Notes under the pieces: model-generated
The model's database searches: none
What the model was told of the DNA's origin: nothing
The model's input: the letters and a program-made list of their open reading frames with translations, nothing else
Shown: piece after piece, positions 15,556 through 22,559 of the stretch
Layout of the letters: the number at the start of each line of letters is the position of its first letter
Position numbering within the stretch: position 1 is the stretch's first letter
Source of the DNA: an uncultured Lachnoanaerobaculum sp.
GTDB taxonomy: Bacteria > Bacillota > Clostridia > Lachnospirales > Lachnospiraceae
DNA: 22,559 nucleotides
Assembly (NCBI GenBank): GCA_937925515.1
Contig: CALALP010000102.1
Location: 1-22,559 of the forward strand
Direction of reading: 5' to 3'
Made by a program: the position numbers and the translations under genes

Positions 15556-17001
15556 TTATCTATTAAAATACTTTTTATATTTGGTAATCTTTTGATTTAC
15601 CTCTCCTAGGGAACTAAGCTGCCATTCCCAGTTAGGGCTGCCTACTGTTCCGGGGGTATTAATTCGTCCCTCTTTATTACATTCCAGTATATCAGGTAGT
15701 GAAATTATGGCATACTCTGCCTTGCTCTTAAGTATATATTTTATAACTCTTGAACTTATATTTCCATCTGAAAAGCCTTTTCTTGTCAAAAATTTTCTAA
15801 GCTTTCTTCTACTTGACTTTGATAATGAATAATACCACTCTTTTAAGGTTGCATTATCATGTGTGCCTGTATAGTATATTATCTTTTCCCAGTCTAATGG
15901 AACATTTACTTCCTTGGCATATTTTCTACTAAAATCAAAGCCAAATTCAAAAATCTTCATTCCCTTAAGCCCAAAATAATCTTTAAGAATTCTAACTTCT
16001 TTTCTTAGTTCTCCCAAATCCTCAGCAACTAATTCCTTATCCTTTATAACAGATAGTATTTTTTCTATTGTTTCATATCCGGGAGCCTCAATCCATTCCC
16101 CCTCTATGGCAGTAGGACAGGAAACAGGCACTTTCCAATAAGTATCAAATGCTCTAAAATGGTCAACTCTTACTATATCAAAAAGCTTTGCATTATAACC
16201 TATTCTGTCAGTCCAAAACTTATAGTCATTTTTCTTTATATAATCCCAATTATAGATAGGATTTCCCCACCTTTGACCTGTTTTGCTAAAATAATCAGGG
16301 GGTACTCCTGCAATAAATGTAGGCATTAAATTCTTATCCAGCAAGAAGTTTTCAGGTTCAGAAAATACATCAGCAGAGTCAAGACCTACATAAAATGGTA
16401 CATCTCCCATTATAAGGACATTTTTATTGTTGGCATATTCCTTTACTCTAAACCATTGCTTATAAAAAATGTATTGTAAAAATACTATATATTCCTCAAA
16501 AAGCTCTTTAGATGACTCTTTTTTATCTAGGTATCTAGGAAAAACCAAGTCCTTATATTTATTTAAACAAAAATCTTTATAATCATTTAACCATTTTTGT
16601 TTTTTAAACTCGCTAAATTCTTCCTCACTAAAAAGCCCCTTACTAAAGCCCTTTGATTTATAAATTAGAAATGCTCTCTCAAGATATTTATTCTTATATT
16701 CTCTAGCATTTACATAGTCAACCTTAGTCTTACTTCCCTCATATTCTAAAATATCTATATCAAGTAAACCCTCTTTTTTTAATTCCTCAAGACTTATATA
16801 AATTTCATCTCCTGCAAAAGAGGAATAAGGTTGATAAGGCGAATTTCCATATCCAAGTGGATTGAGTGGAAGTATTTGCCAAATTTTAATATTATTTTCT
16901 TCCAGTATATCAAGCCAATCAAGAGCAGACTCTCCAAACTCTCCTATGCCTGCTCTTGACGGAAGTGATGATATAGGTAGAAGTATTCCTGACTTCTTCA
17001 T
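15556..17001 (-). CDS. malQ: 4-alpha-glucanotransferase (amylomaltase, GH77)
   Basis: A 481-residue cytoplasmic disproportionating enzyme that transfers alpha-1,4-glucan segments between maltodextrins, making chains long enough for phosphorylase and releasing glucose. GH77 markers are SSLPSRAGIGEFG near the N-terminus, ILPLNPLGYGNSPYQPYSSF (43-62), RVDHFRAFD with nucleophile D280, AEDLGEL with acid E327, THDN (D382), and a terminal NTPGTVGSPNWEWQL. Length is typical of the short bacterial amylomaltases without an N-terminal extension. ATG 17001 follows GAGGAG. It begins 20 bases after the glgP stop, so the two are co-transcribed and act as a classic maltodextrin degradation pair. Confidence 0.95.
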   Translation of the reverse strand: MKKSGILLPISSLPSRAGIGEFGESALDWLDILEENNIKIWQILPLNPLGYGNSPYQPYSSFAGDEIYISLEELKKEGLLDIDILEYEGSKTKVDYVNAREYKNKYLERAFLIYKSKGFSKGLFSEEEFSEFKKQKWLNDYKDFCLNKYKDLVFPRYLDKKESSKELFEEYIVFLQYIFYKQWFRVKEYANNKNVLIMGDVPFYVGLDSADVFSEPENFLLDKNLMPTFIAGVPPDYFSKTGQRWGNPIYNWDYIKKNDYKFWTDRIGYNAKLFDIVRVDHFRAFDTYWKVPVSCPTAIEGEWIEAPGYETIEKILSVIKDKELVAEDLGELRKEVRILKDYFGLKGMKIFEFGFDFSRKYAKEVNVPLDWEKIIYYTGTHDNATLKEWYYSLSKSSRRKLRKFLTRKGFSDGNISSRVIKYILKSKAEYAIISLPDILECNKEGRINTPGTVGSPNWEWQLSSLGEVNQKITKYKKYFNR

Positions 17002-17021
17002 ATATTATCTCCTCGGCTTAA

Positions 17022-19277
17022 CTACTTTAATTTCCAAATGTCATCATTATACTCTTGAATGGTTCTATCAGAAGAAAAATATCCTGCATTTGCTATATTA
17101 ATAAGCATTTTCTTAGCCCAAGCTTTCTCATCTTCAAAATCTGAGAACATTCTTTCCTTGGTATTTATATAATCTCTAGTGTCGAGAAGTGCCATAAACC
17201 AATCTTTATTGGTAATGTCATTATAAAATCTAGTTAAGTTCTCCTTATCTCCTATTGCAAGAACTTCATCGCTTACTATAAAATCAGTAAGTTGCTTTAA
17301 TAACTCGTCCTCACTAATAAGTTTTGCAGGAGAATAAGTACCGTCTTTATATAACTTTATAACTTCATCAGAGGTCTTTCCAAAGATGTAAATGTTATCA
17401 TCTCCTACAAGTTCATGAATTTCAACATTTGCACCGTCCTCAGTACCTAAAGTAACAGCTCCATTTAACATAAATTTCATGTTTCCTGTTCCTGATGCCT
17501 CTTTTGATGCAAGAGAAATTTGCTCTGAAATATCACAGGCAGGAATAAGCATTTCAGCCTTAGTAACATTATAATTTTCTATCATTACAATCTTAAGATA
17601 AGGATTTACATCTTTATCATTTCTAAATAATTCACTTAGTGTAAGTATAAGATGTATAATGTCTTTTGCAATAGTGTACGCAGGGGCTGCCTTTGCACCA
17701 AAAATCATAGTTATAGGTCTTTTTGGTAAATTGCCCTTTTTGATTTCAAAATACTTATAAATTGCATAAAGTACATTCATCTGTTGTCTTTTATACTCAT
17801 GTAATCTCTTGATTTGAATGTCGTAAATTGAATTTTCATCAATTTCTATTGACTGAGTATGATTTATATAGTTCTTTAGCTTTAATTTACAGTTATTTTT
17901 AATTTGCTTTAACTGTTTTAAGACATTTTCATCATCAATATACTTTAAAAGCCCCTTAAGGTCATCTTCTTTTCCTGTAAGCTTTTTAATGAAGTCAGAT
18001 AGCTCATGATTACAATGAATGAGCCACCTTCTAAATGTAATTCCATTAGTCTTATTATTAAACTTTTCAGGATATATGTCATAGAAAGGCTTTAATTCAC
18101 TATTTTTCAAAATCTCTGTATGAAGTGCCGCTACACCATTTACTGAATATCCAAAATGAATGTCTATATGAGCCATGTGCACTCTTTGGTCATTATCTAT
18201 TATATAAACTCTTTCATCACTGAACTTATCTCTTACAAGCTTATCTAATTTTTCAATTATAGGTATAAGTGCAGGTACTGTCTTTTCAAAATAGCTAAGA
18301 GTCCATTTTTCCAAAGCCTCTGCAAGTATTGTATGATTTGTATAAGCACAAGTCTTACTTACAATTTCAACTGCTTTTTCAAAGTCAAATTTATACTGTT
18401 CATTAAGTATTCTTATAAGCTCCAAAATAACCATTGTCGGATGAGTGTCATTGATTTGAATTGTTGCGTACTCATTTAATTTGTCAAGTTCTCCACCCTT
18501 TGCTAAAACTTCCTTTATAATAAGTTGTGCAGCATTACTTACCATAAAATATTGTTGATAAATTCTAAGTAGATGACCTGCCTCATCACTATCATCAGGA
18601 TATAAAAATAATGTTAGATTTTTCTTTATATCTGTTTTATCAAAAGTAATCCCCTCGCCGATAATGCTCTCATCAACAGTTGTTACATCAAATAAATGAA
18701 GTTTATTTACTCCACCATTATATCCCGGAACTGCTATATCAAACATTTTTGATTTTAATGTAAAGTCCTTAAAATTAACATCAAAGCTTACTCCTGTATC
18801 CTCAAGCCAGCTCTCATTTTCTATCCAAGGATTTTTAGTTTCCTTTTGCTTATTATCTACAAACTTTTGTAAAAATAATCCGTCATGATAATTAAGTCCT
18901 ACTCCGTCGCCATTTAAATTAAGAGTTGCAATAGAGTCTAAAAAGCAAGCTGCAAGTCTGCCAAGTCCACCATTTCCCAAAGACGGCTCAGGCTCAAACT
19001 CCTCAATTACAGTTATGTCTTTTCCATTTTTACTTAAAATATCTCTTATTTCCTCAAAAATATGAAGATTAATTAGATTGTTTGAAAGTAGCTTTCCAAT
19101 CAAAAATTCAGCTGAAATATAGTAAAGCTTTTTCTTTCCGGTATTAGGCTTTTCATCTTTCATAAGCTCTTTTGTAAGCTCAAGAAGTGAATAATAAATT
19201 TCACTATCACTTGCACTTGAAATTGATTTGTTATATCTACTTAAAACAATACTACTAAGTTTCTTCTCTAGTTCCAT
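17022..19277 (-). CDS. glgP: Glycogen/maltodextrin phosphorylase (GT35)
   Basis: A 751-residue PLP-dependent phosphorylase that releases glucose 1-phosphate from the non-reducing ends of alpha-1,4-glucans. Visible features are EPSLGNGGLGRLAACFLDS near the start of the catalytic core, NDTHPTM, YTNHTILAEALEKW, and the PLP-lysine region EASGTGNMKFMLNGAVTLG with K601. It is shorter than E. coli GlgP/MalP (about 800 residues), lacking N-terminal regulatory segments, as in a clostridial clade of these enzymes. ATG 19277 follows AGGAGG. It starts 48 bases after typA and 20 bases before malQ. Whether glycogen or imported maltodextrin is the main substrate cannot be told; malQ next door favours maltodextrin (malP-like). 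Confidence 0.93.
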   Translation of the reverse strand: MELEKKLSSIVLSRYNKSISSASDSEIYYSLLELTKELMKDEKPNTGKKKLYYISAEFLIGKLLSNNLINLHIFEEIRDILSKNGKDITVIEEFEPEPSLGNGGLGRLAACFLDSIATLNLNGDGVGLNYHDGLFLQKFVDNKQKETKNPWIENESWLEDTGVSFDVNFKDFTLKSKMFDIAVPGYNGGVNKLHLFDVTTVDESIIGEGITFDKTDIKKNLTLFLYPDDSDEAGHLLRIYQQYFMVSNAAQLIIKEVLAKGGELDKLNEYATIQINDTHPTMVILELIRILNEQYKFDFEKAVEIVSKTCAYTNHTILAEALEKWTLSYFEKTVPALIPIIEKLDKLVRDKFSDERVYIIDNDQRVHMAHIDIHFGYSVNGVAALHTEILKNSELKPFYDIYPEKFNNKTNGITFRRWLIHCNHELSDFIKKLTGKEDDLKGLLKYIDDENVLKQLKQIKNNCKLKLKNYINHTQSIEIDENSIYDIQIKRLHEYKRQQMNVLYAIYKYFEIKKGNLPKRPITMIFGAKAAPAYTIAKDIIHLILTLSELFRNDKDVNPYLKIVMIENYNVTKAEMLIPACDISEQISLASKEASGTGNMKFMLNGAVTLGTEDGANVEIHELVGDDNIYIFGKTSDEVIKLYKDGTYSPAKLISEDELLKQLTDFIVSDEVLAIGDKENLTRFYNDITNKDWFMALLDTRDYINTKERMFSDFEDEKAWAKKMLINIANAGYFSSDRTIQEYNDDIWKLK

Positions 19278-19294
19278 ATGTCCTCCTATTCAAA

Positions 19295-19313
19295 AAATAA
19301 AACTAGTTTATTT
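19295..19313 (-). terminator. Weak AT-only hairpin between typA and glgP
   Basis: AAATAAA and TTTATTT pair around a 5-base loop and are followed by T residues on the minus strand. With no G-C pairs it would stop transcription poorly, so glgP could receive read-through from the rimM-trmD-typA unit. No clear glgP promoter is visible. Confidence 0.25.
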
Positions 19314-19325
19314 TGTAACCGTTAC

Positions 19326-21170
19326 TTATACTGATTCCTTACTTTTAACCATTGCTCTTTTTCTCATAGTTGCATCTAAGATTTTCTTTCTTATTCTCAG
19401 ATTTTTAGGTGTTACCTCTAAGAGTTCATCTGTATCTATAAACTCAAGGCTTTCCTCAAGACTCATAATTTTTGGTGTTACAAGTCTTAGTGCGTCATCA
19501 GAACCTGCCGCTCTGGTGTTTGTAAGTTTCTTTGTTTTACAAACATTTATCTCCACATCTTCTGCTTTCCCTGTTTTTCCTATAACCATACCTGTATAAA
19601 CCTTTTGACCTGCACCTATAAAAAGTATTCCTCTTTCTTGTGCATTGAAAAGACCATAAGTTATAGATTCTCCTGATTCAAATGAGATTATAGAACCTGT
19701 CTTTCTATAAAACATATCCCCCTTATAAGGAGCATATCCCTCAAACTCAGTATTTAAAACTCCATTTCCCTTGGTATCAGTTAAAAATTCGCCTCTATAA
19801 CCTATAAGACCTCTTGAAGGAATTAAAAACTCAAGTCTTACATATCCTCCATTATGTGAGGCTTTCATAGCTTGAAGTTCGCCTTTTCTTGAGGTAAGTT
19901 TTTGTATAACTGCACCACTAAACTCTTCAGGCACATCTACATAAGCTCTTTCAATAGGCTCTAGCTTTTTATTATTTTCATCATAATGATATATAACCTC
20001 TGCCTTACTTACTGCAAACTCAAATCCTTCTCTTCTCATGTTTTCTATGAGTACTGATAAATGAAGTTCACCTCTACCTGATACCTTAAAGCAATCAGGC
20101 GAATCTGTTTCCTCGACACGCAGCGAAACATCTGTATTAAGCTCTCTATACAGCCTGTCACGAATATGCCTGGAAGTTACATATTTTCCCTCAGAACCTG
20201 CCAAAGGGGAATCATTTACCATAAAATTCATAGATATAGTAGGTTCTGAAATTTTTTGAAATGGTATGGCTTTCGGATTTTCAACAGAGGAAATAGTATC
20301 TCCTATATGAAGTTCACTAATTCCCGAGATTGCAACAATTTCTCCTACCTTTGCCATATTTACTTCAACTCTATTTAATCCGTCATAAGTATACAGCTTT
20401 CCTATCTTAACTTTACGAAACTTACTAGGCTCATGATGGTTTACAATAGCAACTTCTTGGTTTACTTTTATTGTACCGTTCTCCACTTTGCCTACACCTA
20501 TTCTACCAACGTATTCATTAAAGTCAATAGTACTTATTAAAATCTGTAAATCTGCCTCATCATCTCCCTTAGGTGCAGGAATATGATTGATAATTGTTTC
20601 AAAAAGAGGGGCTACATCTTCATTTTTATCATCTAATTTATACCTTGCCCAACCTCCTCTAGCAGATGCAAATACAAATGGACATTCAAGCTGACGATCA
20701 TTTGCCTCTAAATCCATTAAAAGCCCCAGTATTTCTTCTTCTACTTCTTCAGGTCTTGCCTCTTCTCTATCACATTTATTTATAAGGCATATTACATCTA
20801 AATCAAGTTCAAGTGCTTTTCTAAGTACAAACTTTGTCTGAGGCATTGCTCCCTCATAAGCATCTACCACAAGTATAACTCCATTTACCATTTTAAGCAC
20901 ACGCTCAACTTCTCCACCAAAATCTGCATGCCCCGGAGTATCTATTATATTTATTTTAGTATCCTTATATTTAACAGCAGTATTTTTTGAAAGAATTGTA
21001 ATTCCTCTTTCTCTCTCCAAATCATTTGAGTCCATAACTCTTTCTACAACTTCTTGATTTGCTCTAAAAACACCACTTTGTCTTAAAAGTTGGTCTACTA
21101 ATGTAGTTTTTCCATGGTCAACATGGGCGATAATTGCTACATTTCTTATGTCTTCCCTTACTATATTCAT
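19326..21170 (-). CDS. typA: Ribosome-associated GTPase TypA/BipA
   Basis: A 614-residue translational GTPase of the EF-G-like family that binds the ribosome and aids 50S assembly and growth under stress. The G domain shows AHVDHGKTT (P-loop), DTPGHADFGGEV (G3) and NKCD (G4), followed by the EF-G-like domains and the BipA-specific C-terminal domain (TNTRAAGSDDALRL region). The open frame extends upstream to 21218, adding MYEYSKGGHKKIRKEC, but that extension is an accident of a 44-bp tandem duplication. The canonical BipA start MNIVREDIRNVAIIAHVDHGK at ATG 21170 has its own AAAGG site and gives the usual family length. It overlaps by 4 bases a 15-codon leader ORF, itself overlapping trmD. Confidence 0.93.
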   Translation of the reverse strand: MNIVREDIRNVAIIAHVDHGKTTLVDQLLRQSGVFRANQEVVERVMDSNDLERERGITILSKNTAVKYKDTKINIIDTPGHADFGGEVERVLKMVNGVILVVDAYEGAMPQTKFVLRKALELDLDVICLINKCDREEARPEEVEEEILGLLMDLEANDRQLECPFVFASARGGWARYKLDDKNEDVAPLFETIINHIPAPKGDDEADLQILISTIDFNEYVGRIGVGKVENGTIKVNQEVAIVNHHEPSKFRKVKIGKLYTYDGLNRVEVNMAKVGEIVAISGISELHIGDTISSVENPKAIPFQKISEPTISMNFMVNDSPLAGSEGKYVTSRHIRDRLYRELNTDVSLRVEETDSPDCFKVSGRGELHLSVLIENMRREGFEFAVSKAEVIYHYDENNKKLEPIERAYVDVPEEFSGAVIQKLTSRKGELQAMKASHNGGYVRLEFLIPSRGLIGYRGEFLTDTKGNGVLNTEFEGYAPYKGDMFYRKTGSIISFESGESITYGLFNAQERGILFIGAGQKVYTGMVIGKTGKAEDVEINVCKTKKLTNTRAAGSDDALRLVTPKIMSLEESLEFIDTDELLEVTPKNLRIRKKILDATMRKRAMVKSKESV

Positions 21171-21230
21171 ACATTCCTTTCTAATTTTCTTATGTCCTCC
21201 CTTACTATATTCATACATTCCTTTCTAATT
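21142..21230 (-). repeat. 44-bp tandem duplication spanning the trmD end and typA start
   Basis: Two adjacent copies (21142-21185 and 21186-21229, with one further matching base) differ at a single base (21153 versus 21197). Each contains the tail of trmD, an AAAGG ribosome binding site, an ATG, and the first codons of typA. The copy on the trmD side now forms a leader; the other begins the real typA. The internal mismatch argues against a simple assembly or read artefact. Confidence 0.93.
21167..21214 (-). CDS. 15-residue chimeric leader ORF between trmD and typA
   Basis: ATG 21214 opens MNIVREDIRKLERNV and stops at TGA 21169-21167. The first nine residues equal the BipA N-terminus and the last five (LERNV) equal the TrmD C-terminus. 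Its start overlaps the trmD stop by 4 bases (ATGA) and its stop overlaps the typA start in the same way. It carries the same AAAGG site at the same spacing as typA. Such an arrangement would allow coupled re-initiation from trmD through the leader to typA. Translation is inferred, not shown; the peptide itself probably has no function. Confidence 0.5.
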   Translation of the reverse strand: MNIVREDIRKLERNV

Positions 21231-21957
21231 CACTTTTTAACTTTTCAAGTATTATTATATCTTCCTTACTAAGTCTTGCCTTTTCTAAAAGCTCAGGTCG
21301 CCTTTTTAAGGTTCTTAGAAGTGATTGCTCTCTCTTCCATTTTTCTATGTTTTTATGGTGGCCACTAAGTAGTACCTTAGGGACTTCTTTTCCCATGTAC
21401 TCTGCCGGTCTTGTATATTGGGGATATTCCAAAAGATTATCCTCAAAAGATTCAAAATCGGCACTTTCTTCATTTGTCAAAACTCCCTTTACCATTCTAC
21501 TTATAGAATCTATCATAACCATTGCAGGAAGTTCTCCCCCTGTAAGCACATAGTCCCCAATGGAAACATTTTCCACATCAAGTATCTCTAATGCTCTTTC
21601 ATCTACTCCCTCATAATGTCCACACAAAAAAACTAAATCTTCTTCTTTTGCAAGTTCCTTTGCCATATTTTGGTTAAACAACTTACCTTGAGGAGTCATA
21701 TATAAAACTTTCGGTCTTTTTTTTGTCTTTAAACATATATCTTTGTATGCTCTATGTATCGGTTCAACCTGCATAAGCATTCCTGCACCACCACCATAAG
21801 GATAGTTGTCTACATGTCTATGTTTATCCTTTGTATAATCCCTAATGTTAATTGCCTCTATATTTATAAGATTTTCAGCCTTAGCTTTTCCTATAATACT
21901 TTGACTAAGAACATATTCTATCATTTCAGGGAAAAGTGTCAATATATGAAATTTCAT
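21211..21957 (-). CDS. trmD: tRNA (guanosine(37)-N1)-methyltransferase
   Basis: A 248-residue SPOUT-class methyltransferase that makes m1G37 in tRNAs reading CNN and some other codons, preventing +1 frameshifts. The trefoil-knot AdoMet site is recognisable in YPYGGGAGMLMQVEPI, FLCGHYEGVDERA and SIGDYVLTGGELPAMVMIDS. The C-terminal helical domain is complete. Length is normal. ATG 21957 follows AGGAG at 6 bases, 18 bases after the rimM stop. The rimM-trmD order is conserved across bacteria; rplS, which usually follows trmD, is absent and typA takes its place. The stop codon overlaps the leader ORF start created by the tandem duplication. Confidence 0.96.
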   Translation of the reverse strand: MKFHILTLFPEMIEYVLSQSIIGKAKAENLINIEAINIRDYTKDKHRHVDNYPYGGGAGMLMQVEPIHRAYKDICLKTKKRPKVLYMTPQGKLFNQNMAKELAKEEDLVFLCGHYEGVDERALEILDVENVSIGDYVLTGGELPAMVMIDSISRMVKGVLTNEESADFESFEDNLLEYPQYTRPAEYMGKEVPKVLLSGHHKNIEKWKREQSLLRTLKRRPELLEKARLSKEDIIILEKLKSELERNV

Positions 21958-21975
21958 AAATAACTCCTAAATATC

Positions 21976-22518
21976 TTAATTATATATGTCAAGTAGTCCA
22001 TTAAGTAAATGTACTACTATTTTTTCCTCGTCAAGTTTTACTTCTAATATACATTCTTTTATATAAGGCATAAGTATGTGTTTTTTCTCCTCTGTAATAA
22101 CCTCAAGCACATGGTTTGCACCTGTAGGAAATACATCAAAAACAGTTCCTAAACTTAGCCCCTCATCTGTAATAACTTTAAGCCCTATCAAATCTGAAAT
22201 ATAATTCTCATTTTCTTTTAATGCAATAGCGTCCTTTCTGTCAACATATATTTCTGATTTTATAAAAAATTTTGCTTTTTCAGGTGTATTAATTCCAAAA
22301 AATTTAATAATTACTAAATTTCTAAAATACTTTACCTGCTCTATTTCAAGTTCATTTACTAAATTATTTTTGTTTGTAAGACTAGTACTACTATTATCTA
22401 CATATACTTTTTTTATCTTTGAAAATTTTTTAGGTTCATCAGTGGTTGGAAAAACTTTCACTTCTCCTCTCACGCCATGTACACTTGTAATAACCCCTAC
22501 TCTAAACCTTTCAGTCAT
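21976..22518 (-). CDS. rimM: 16S rRNA processing/maturation factor RimM
   Basis: A 180-residue ribosome-associated factor that helps mature the 30S head region near S19. The N-terminal RimM domain begins RFRVGVITSVHGVRGEVKVF (about 4-23), followed by a PRC-barrel domain (about 100-175; GLSLGTVFDVFPTGANHVLEV). Length is typical. The ATG at 22518 has only a weak GGGAAAG site. It lies upstream of trmD with an 18-base gap, as in the usual ffh-rpsP-(KH protein)-rimM-trmD block; the upstream members would lie beyond the window edge. The 41 bases before it contain no complete gene. Confidence 0.94.
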   Translation of the reverse strand: MTERFRVGVITSVHGVRGEVKVFPTTDEPKKFSKIKKVYVDNSSTSLTNKNNLVNELEIEQVKYFRNLVIIKFFGINTPEKAKFFIKSEIYVDRKDAIALKENENYISDLIGLKVITDEGLSLGTVFDVFPTGANHVLEVITEEKKHILMPYIKECILEVKLDEEKIVVHLLNGLLDIYN

Positions 22519-22559
22519 AACTTTCCCATTCTATTATTTTTTTATACTATTAACTAGGG

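Noticed and set aside
21171..21218. 16-residue N-terminal extension of BipA (MYEYSKGGHKKIRKEC)
   Set aside because: The ATG at 21218 abuts the AAAGG site with no spacing, the family normally starts at MNIVRED, and the extension arises from reading the duplicated segment in another frame.
1..22559. CRISPR arrays, tRNA or rRNA genes, insertion sequences, prophage genes
   Set aside because: Read for on both strands; no regularly spaced repeats, no cloverleaf-like runs ending in CCA, no transposase or integrase proteins were found.

Overview
The window is low-GC DNA (about one third G+C by eye), and every supported gene lies on the minus strand, so transcription runs from right to left. Gene content, strong AGGAGG-type ribosome binding sites and protein style point to an anaerobic Firmicute, most likely a Lachnospiraceae-type Clostridium relative. 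That placement is inferred from familiarity with the families, not from a marker gene. No phage, transposase, CRISPR array, rRNA or tRNA gene was seen.

Layout in transcription order, right to left. (1) rimM, trmD and typA/bipA form a housekeeping block for ribosome maturation and translation, followed closely by glgP (glycogen/maltodextrin phosphorylase) and malQ (4-alpha-glucanotransferase). (2) After a GC-rich palindrome, a promoter drives a DUF969-DUF979-pcp operon: a putative 5-oxoproline transporter pair and pyroglutamyl peptidase. It ends at an intrinsic terminator. (3) A single rhomboid-type membrane protease gene. (4) A maltodextrin module: cytoplasmic type I pullulanase, maltodextrin-binding lipoprotein (malE), a hairpin-rich gap, then the permeases malF and malG and a terminator. 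(5) A GH13 alpha-glucosidase followed by a GntR/FadR-type regulator. (6) uxuB-eda-kdgK, a partial hexuronate (Entner-Doudoroff branch) operon with its own promoter and a likely operator.

Together the genes describe import and cytoplasmic breakdown of branched alpha-glucans: MalEFG uptake, PulA debranching, GH13, MalQ and GlgP processing. Glucuronate/galacturonate-derived intermediates are handled separately (UxuB, KdgK, Eda). No malK ATPase, malR, uxuA or uxaC lies in the window, so these must be supplied from elsewhere.

The most interesting non-gene signals are four. First, a 44-bp tandem duplication across the trmD/typA junction duplicates the typA translation start and creates a 15-residue chimeric leader ORF overlapping both genes. 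Second, three palindromes share a CTCGCCG-N-(C/T)GGCGAG core (read on the minus strand) but have different outer stems; their only non-Watson-Crick stem pairs are G-U in the minus-strand RNA. Third, two strong hairpins plus a terminator-like element lie in the malE-malF gap. Fourth, a perfect 12-bp tandem repeat lies in the GH13 leader. I found no clear new multi-gene system.
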